DNA of 9,865 nt, taken from the NCBI GenBank assembly GCA_904501755.1, contig CAJGBV010000036.1, forward strand, positions 1 through 9,865. The letters are read 5' to 3'. Made by a program: the position numbers and the translations under genes. Of the stretch, positions 6,983 through 9,865 are shown piece after piece. Each line of letters starts with the position of its first letter. Position 1 is the stretch's first letter. The DNA comes from Clostridiaceae bacterium (GTDB lineage: Bacteria > Bacillota > Clostridia > Oscillospirales > Acutalibacteraceae). The notes beneath the pieces are model-generated. The model worked only from the letters and a program-made list of their open reading frames with translations, did not search any database and was not told the origin of the DNA.

Positions 6983-7885
6983 TTAGTTTTCCGCCTTTAT
7001 TTCATTTGCAATATCTATAATTTTTTTGAGTCTGTGATTAAGTCCGGAACGGGTTATTGAAACCCTTGAAAGCTTACAAAGCTCACTGAGAGAGGCATCA
7101 GGATTCTCTTTTCTCAGCAGTGCAACCTCATAAAGCTCATCACTTAAAGTTTCAAGCTTACCCAATTTTTCAAGATAATCTATAGCCTGACGCTGATTAA
7201 CCGAGGCATCTACCTGTTTGCCTATATTCGAAAGCTCAAGATTATTTTTTCTGTTTTCGCGGTTTCGGATAGTCTTGGCAACCTGAACATCAATAAGCTC
7301 AAGAGCCTTTTTACCCGCACCCATTAAGGTAAGTAATTCCTCAATAGTTTCACCCTGATTGAAATATATTATGGTGCAGTTTCCCCTCATACTGCGTTTT
7401 GGAGAAAGCCCACGTTCAATAAGAAGACTATAAAACTCAATAGCAAGGGTAAAATCTTTTATTACAAATTCGGTATGGTAATTTTTATAAGGGTCGCTCA
7501 TCTGTCCACAAGCAAGAAAAGCCCCTCTTATAAAGCTTGAAAAACAGCAATCCCTTTTAAACACATCGTGATTAATACTGAGCATATCCCCGCCATCATA
7601 GCCAAAGGCAGACATTACCCTTGAACAAAGAGCAGGGTCGTCAACACTGAGGGTATAGCGTACGTTAGTTTTTCCCGACAACTTTACAGCAGGTATTATA
7701 GCAAAGTTATGTTTAAGAAAATCCCTGTATCTGTCGGCAATATTTTTATTCTCTGTTAGCAGAGATATGTTTCTATAGGAAAAAGACCTTCCGAAAAGCA
7801 TAAAACCATAACATTCAGAAACCTGACAACAGCCCTTCGGCTTTTCTTTACACAGGTCATTTTTCAGTTCGCTGCAAAATGACAT
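6983..7885 (-). CDS. whiA: WhiA, DNA-binding regulator of cell division/growth
   Basis: The 300-residue protein matches WhiA over its whole length. An N-terminal SFCSELKNDL segment leads to a LAGLIDADG-like fold, with the diagnostic FIRGAFLACGQMSDPYKNYH (118-137) and LMGAGKKALELIDVQ (187-201). RNRENRKNNLELSNIGK (207-223) introduces the C-terminal helix-turn-helix domain, where NPDASLSELCKL and ITRSGLNHRLKKI (277-289) are typical. WhiA controls sporulation septation in Streptomyces and affects division and chromosome segregation in Bacillus; its role here is inferred from the family. The ATG is one base after the rapZ TAA (TAATATG). No convincing Shine-Dalgarno precedes it, so it probably relies on coupling with rapZ. 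Confidence 0.96.
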   Translation of the reverse strand: MSFCSELKNDLCKEKPKGCCQVSECYGFMLFGRSFSYRNISLLTENKNIADRYRDFLKHNFAIIPAVKLSGKTNVRYTLSVDDPALCSRVMSAFGYDGGDMLSINHDVFKRDCCFSSFIRGAFLACGQMSDPYKNYHTEFVIKDFTLAIEFYSLLIERGLSPKRSMRGNCTIIYFNQGETIEELLTLMGAGKKALELIDVQVAKTIRNRENRKNNLELSNIGKQVDASVNQRQAIDYLEKLGKLETLSDELYEVALLRKENPDASLSELCKLSRVSITRSGLNHRLKKIIDIANEIKAEN

Positions 7886-7886
7886 A

Positions 7887-8744
7887 TTACTTATTTATAT
7901 CACGGTGAACTGTTACACTGTGATAACCCTTTTCATTTAAATGTTTATTAATTATATGGGCGAAGGTAACGCTTCTGTGTTTGCCACCCGTACAGCCAAT
8001 AGCAATGGAAAGCTTACTCTTGCCCTCTTTACTGTATAGAGGTACGGCACAGTCTATGAAATCTATAAGTTTTTTCTCAAAATCCCGTGCCTGCTCGGTA
8101 GACAGTACATACTCTCTTACCCTCTCGTCCAATCCTGTAAGACTTCTAAGAGCCGAATCATAATAAGGATTAGGCAGACATCTTGCATCAATAAGTATGT
8201 CTGCATCGCTGAGTGTACCATATTTAAAACCGAAGGACATACATTGTATAGCAAACCCATTATTCGCATTTCCAAAAAACAGTGAGGAAAGCCTTTCTTT
8301 TAGCTGTGACGGGGAAATAAGTGATGTATCCACAACATAGTCAGCACAAAGTCGCACAAAGGAAAGAAGCTCTCTCTCCTTTTCGACAGCCTTGGCTACC
8401 GTAATATTATTATCGTTGCAAAGGGGATGCTTTCTTCGGTTCTCCTTGTATCTTCTTTCAAGAGTTTCGTTACCTGCATCAAGAAACAGAATTTCATATT
8501 TGATTTCCCGTTCCTTTAAAAGTTTTAAAGTGTTTTCTATTTCGCTGAACCAATCCCCGCCTCGAGCATCAGTAACTACAGCAAGATTTTCGAAATTTTC
8601 GCTTCCTCTTTTACCTAAATCAACAAAAGCAGGAATAAGGGCGGGTGGAATATTGTCCACACAGTAGTACCCTAAATCCTCAAGAGCATTAACTGCAAGG
8701 GATTTTCCTGCACCCGACATTCCTGTAACGATAAGTAAATTCAT
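7887..8744 (-). CDS. rapZ: RapZ/YvcJ-family P-loop nucleotide-binding protein
   Basis: The 285-residue protein is normal length for the family. It opens with a Walker A loop, GMSGAGKS (8-15), then DLGYYCVDNIPPAL (23-36), TDARGG (58-63) and RRYKENRRKHPL (97-108). The conserved C-terminal domain holds MSFGFKYGTLSDADILIDAR (169-188), PNPYY and GCTGGKHRSV (250-259). In Escherichia coli RapZ binds small RNAs and steers RNase E to GlmZ; in Bacillus the homologue YvcJ binds and hydrolyses nucleotides and affects competence. In this Gram-positive setting the RNA role is not established. AAAGGA lies 10 nt upstream, inside the murB 3' end, and the gap to murB is one base (TAATATG). The usual neighbour yvcK is not present before whiA. 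Confidence 0.96.
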   Translation of the reverse strand: MNLLIVTGMSGAGKSLAVNALEDLGYYCVDNIPPALIPAFVDLGKRGSENFENLAVVTDARGGDWFSEIENTLKLLKEREIKYEILFLDAGNETLERRYKENRRKHPLCNDNNITVAKAVEKERELLSFVRLCADYVVDTSLISPSQLKERLSSLFFGNANNGFAIQCMSFGFKYGTLSDADILIDARCLPNPYYDSALRSLTGLDERVREYVLSTEQARDFEKKLIDFIDCAVPLYSKEGKSKLSIAIGCTGGKHRSVTFAHIINKHLNEKGYHSVTVHRDINK

Positions 8745-8745
8745 A

Positions 8746-9648
8746 TTATTCGATTCCTTTAAAAATCAGTTCAGGCTCAAGTCTTACACCATTGTTTTTA
8801 TAAACCGTATCCTGTATTTTTGCTATTAGTCCTTTAACATCCGAACAGGTGGCATTACCCTTGTTTACAATAAAGCCCGCGTGTTTTTCACTGACCTGAG
8901 CTCCGCCAAGACTTACTCCCTTAAAGCCGTTTTGCTCAACAAGAGCACCGGCAAAATAGCCCTCAGGCCGCTTAAATACACTTCCACCGCTGGGATATTC
9001 AAGAGGTTGTTTAGCAAGTCTTCTGCCCATATAATCTTCCATACGGGCAGTAATATCTTCCTTTTTATCCTTATTAAGTCTGAAGTAGGCACCTATTACG
9101 GTAAGATTTTTCTTTTTAAATATACTGCTTCTATAGGAAAGCTCCATGTTCTGACCTTCAATAAGATAAGCATTAAGGTTTTCGTCCAGAACACAGGCAG
9201 AAACAGCAACATCCTTCATTTCGCCACCGTAAGCCCCTGCATTCATAAACATAGCTCCGCCCACGCTTCCCGGAATACCGTATGCAAACTCAAGACCTGA
9301 AAGTCCGTTATCTCTGGCAAAAGTACACAGAGAGGCAAGACCTACACCTGCACCTGCAAAAATCTCGTTATTATCCAGAAGTGTAAGGGTATCCATTTTA
9401 AGAGTGCATATCACCGCACCCTCTATGCCCTTATCCGAAACAAGAAGATTACTGCCCTTACCTACAACAGTAAAGGGAATTTGGGCTTTTCTGCAATAAT
9501 CAAAAACAAGAGATAACTGACTGTCATCAACAGGAAGTACAAAAAACCGGGCATTACCGCCGATACGAAAAGAGGTATGGCGGCTCATAGGCTCATCTTT
9601 TAAATATTCTATTTGGTTTTCATTAAGATAGTTTTCAAAAGCCGTCAT
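8746..9648 (-). CDS. murB: UDP-N-acetylenolpyruvoylglucosamine reductase, MurB type II
   Basis: MurB reduces UDP-GlcNAc-enolpyruvate to UDP-MurNAc with NADPH and FAD, the second committed step of peptidoglycan synthesis in the cytoplasm. The 300-residue product shows FAD-binding VGKGSNLLV (63-71) and GIPGSVGGAMFMNAGAYGGE (124-143). YRSSIF (172-177) includes an active-site Arg. PSGGSVFKRP contains catalytic Ser223, and LEPEL near the C-terminus supplies the conserved Glu. The arrangement fits the shorter type II MurB common in Gram-positives. The start is set at ATG 9648 because GGGGGA lies 4 nt upstream; an in-frame GTG at 9690 would add 14 residues, has no ribosome site and falls at the edge of a repeat unit. 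It is the first gene of the murB-rapZ-whiA-dnaE-fusion operon. Confidence 0.96.
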   Translation of the reverse strand: MTAFENYLNENQIEYLKDEPMSRHTSFRIGGNARFFVLPVDDSQLSLVFDYCRKAQIPFTVVGKGSNLLVSDKGIEGAVICTLKMDTLTLLDNNEIFAGAGVGLASLCTFARDNGLSGLEFAYGIPGSVGGAMFMNAGAYGGEMKDVAVSACVLDENLNAYLIEGQNMELSYRSSIFKKKNLTVIGAYFRLNKDKKEDITARMEDYMGRRLAKQPLEYPSGGSVFKRPEGYFAGALVEQNGFKGVSLGGAQVSEKHAGFIVNKGNATCSDVKGLIAKIQDTVYKNNGVRLEPELIFKGIE

Positions 9649-9652
9649 TTGT

Positions 9653-9658
9653 TCCCCC
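9653..9658 (-). promoter_or_regulatory. Shine-Dalgarno that decides the murB start
   Basis: The minus strand reads GGGGGA here, 4 nt before the ATG at 9648-9646. No comparable site precedes the in-frame GTG at 9690, so the shorter MurB is preferred. Confidence 0.7.
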
Positions 9659-9689
9659 AAAATACTTTTTATTTTTTGTAGATATTTCA

Positions 9690-9764
9690 CACCACGGCGA
9701 AGAAAAATCGGTCAGAGTGCTGTTTTAAGAGAGGGTGCTGTATATTTAATACCGCCCCGAGTGA
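9690..9764. repeat. 75-bp intergenic repeat, copy 1 (murB-proximal)
   Basis: This copy matches 9791-9865 at 74 of 75 positions; the only difference is A at 9730 against G at 9831. It contains two GTGCTGT submotifs (9716-9722 and 9735-9741). It also has an imperfect hairpin on GTAT/ATAC (9740-9743 and 9749-9752), extended by GC and GG pairs around two T-C mismatches. If a two-base indel is allowed, similarity continues outward through TTTCAC on the left. No gene is recognised. It lies 42 bp upstream of murB, so it is part of the leader or promoter region. Confidence 0.9.
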
Positions 9765-9767
9765 AAA
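9739..9767 (-). promoter_or_regulatory. Weak candidate promoter for the murB operon inside the repeat
   Basis: On the minus strand TTTTCA (9767-9762), 17 bp, then TATACA (9744-9739) resembles a sigma-A promoter with 4 of 6 matches in each box. No better match was found between murB and the window edge. If it is real, each repeat unit carries a copy of the -10 element. The main promoter may lie beyond the window. Confidence 0.22.
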
Positions 9768-9790
9768 AATAGTGCTATGACCGCAAATTT

Positions 9791-9865
9791 CACCACGGCG
9801 AAGAAAAATCGGTCAGAGTGCTGTTTTAAGGGAGGGTGCTGTATATTTAATACCGCCCCGAGTGA
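9791..9865. repeat. 75-bp intergenic repeat, copy 2 (reaches window edge)
   Basis: This is the second copy, 101 bp from the first, after a 26-bp AT-rich spacer (9765-9790). The copy is complete up to the last base of the window, so the array may continue. TGACCG in the spacer (9778-9783) is the reverse complement of CGGTCA in this copy (9810-9815). With the inner pair TTTC (9788-9791) and GAAA (9803-9806) it could fold into a hairpin spanning the spacer-repeat junction. Short open frames in the repeat are not kept in phase by the 101-bp period, so it is not a coding repeat. Confidence 0.9.

Noticed and set aside
8881..9300. 139-residue open frame on the plus strand
   Set aside because: It is antisense to the conserved body of murB, with no motif and no plausible ribosome site noted.
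9649..9690. GTG at 9690 as start of MurB
   Set aside because: It has no ribosome site and lies at the edge of the intergenic repeat, while ATG 9648 has GGGGGA just upstream and gives the usual type II length.
9690..9865. CRISPR array
   Set aside because: The repeated unit is 75 bp and the spacer 26 bp with only two copies seen; CRISPR repeats are shorter and no cas gene is present.
9690..9865. Repeat as a small repeated gene or peptide
   Set aside because: Short frames exist on both strands, but the 101-bp period is not a multiple of three and no start with a ribosome site is apparent.

Overview
The window looks like a low-GC Gram-positive chromosome, most likely a Clostridia member of the gut Oscillospirales/Ruminococcaceae or Lachnospiraceae type. 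This is an inference from the AT-rich sequence, the GGTGA-centred ribosome binding sites, the murB-rapZ-whiA-dnaE gene order, WhiA and RapZ of Gram-positive type, and an HprK-like/S26-peptidase protein of a kind I associate with gut Clostridia. No rRNA, tRNA, transposase, integrase or CRISPR array is visible.

Layout, left to right. (1) Positions 1-964, minus strand: a small operon with its own near-perfect sigma-A promoter. It encodes a zinc-containing HAD phosphatase of the GmhB/HisB-N type, and overlapping its 3' end, the first 150 residues of a ROK-family transcriptional regulator that runs off the window. (2) Positions 965-1136: a divergent intergenic region with two opposed promoters and, between them, an imperfect palindrome that is a candidate ROK operator. 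(3) Positions 1137-2402, plus strand: an intracellular SGNH/GDSL-type hydrolase. (4) Positions 2406-2440: a perfect 14-bp hairpin serving as a bidirectional terminator between convergent genes. (5) Positions 2418-9648, minus strand: a tightly packed operon read in the order murB, rapZ, whiA, dnaE, HprK-like/S26 peptidase fusion. Its junctions are +1, +1, 0 and about 6 bp (or a 4-bp overlap from the alternative GTG start). (6) Positions 9649-9865: the murB leader, holding at least two copies of a 75-bp repeat at a 101-bp period that reaches the window edge.

How the genes fit together. The long operon joins cell-wall precursor synthesis (MurB), a nucleotide-binding regulator (RapZ), a growth/division regulator (WhiA) and the DNA polymerase III alpha subunit. 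This is a conserved Firmicutes neighbourhood. Two things differ from the arrangement I know: yvcK, usually between rapZ and whiA, is absent, and the operon ends in an unusual protein that joins an HPr-kinase/PEPCK-like P-loop domain to a Ser-His signal-peptidase-like domain. The left-hand cluster (regulator, sugar-phosphate phosphatase, esterase-like hydrolase) looks like a small carbohydrate-linked locus controlled by its own ROK protein. The most notable items are the fusion protein, the leader repeat array and the divergent promoter/operator region. The core operon genes are otherwise ordinary.
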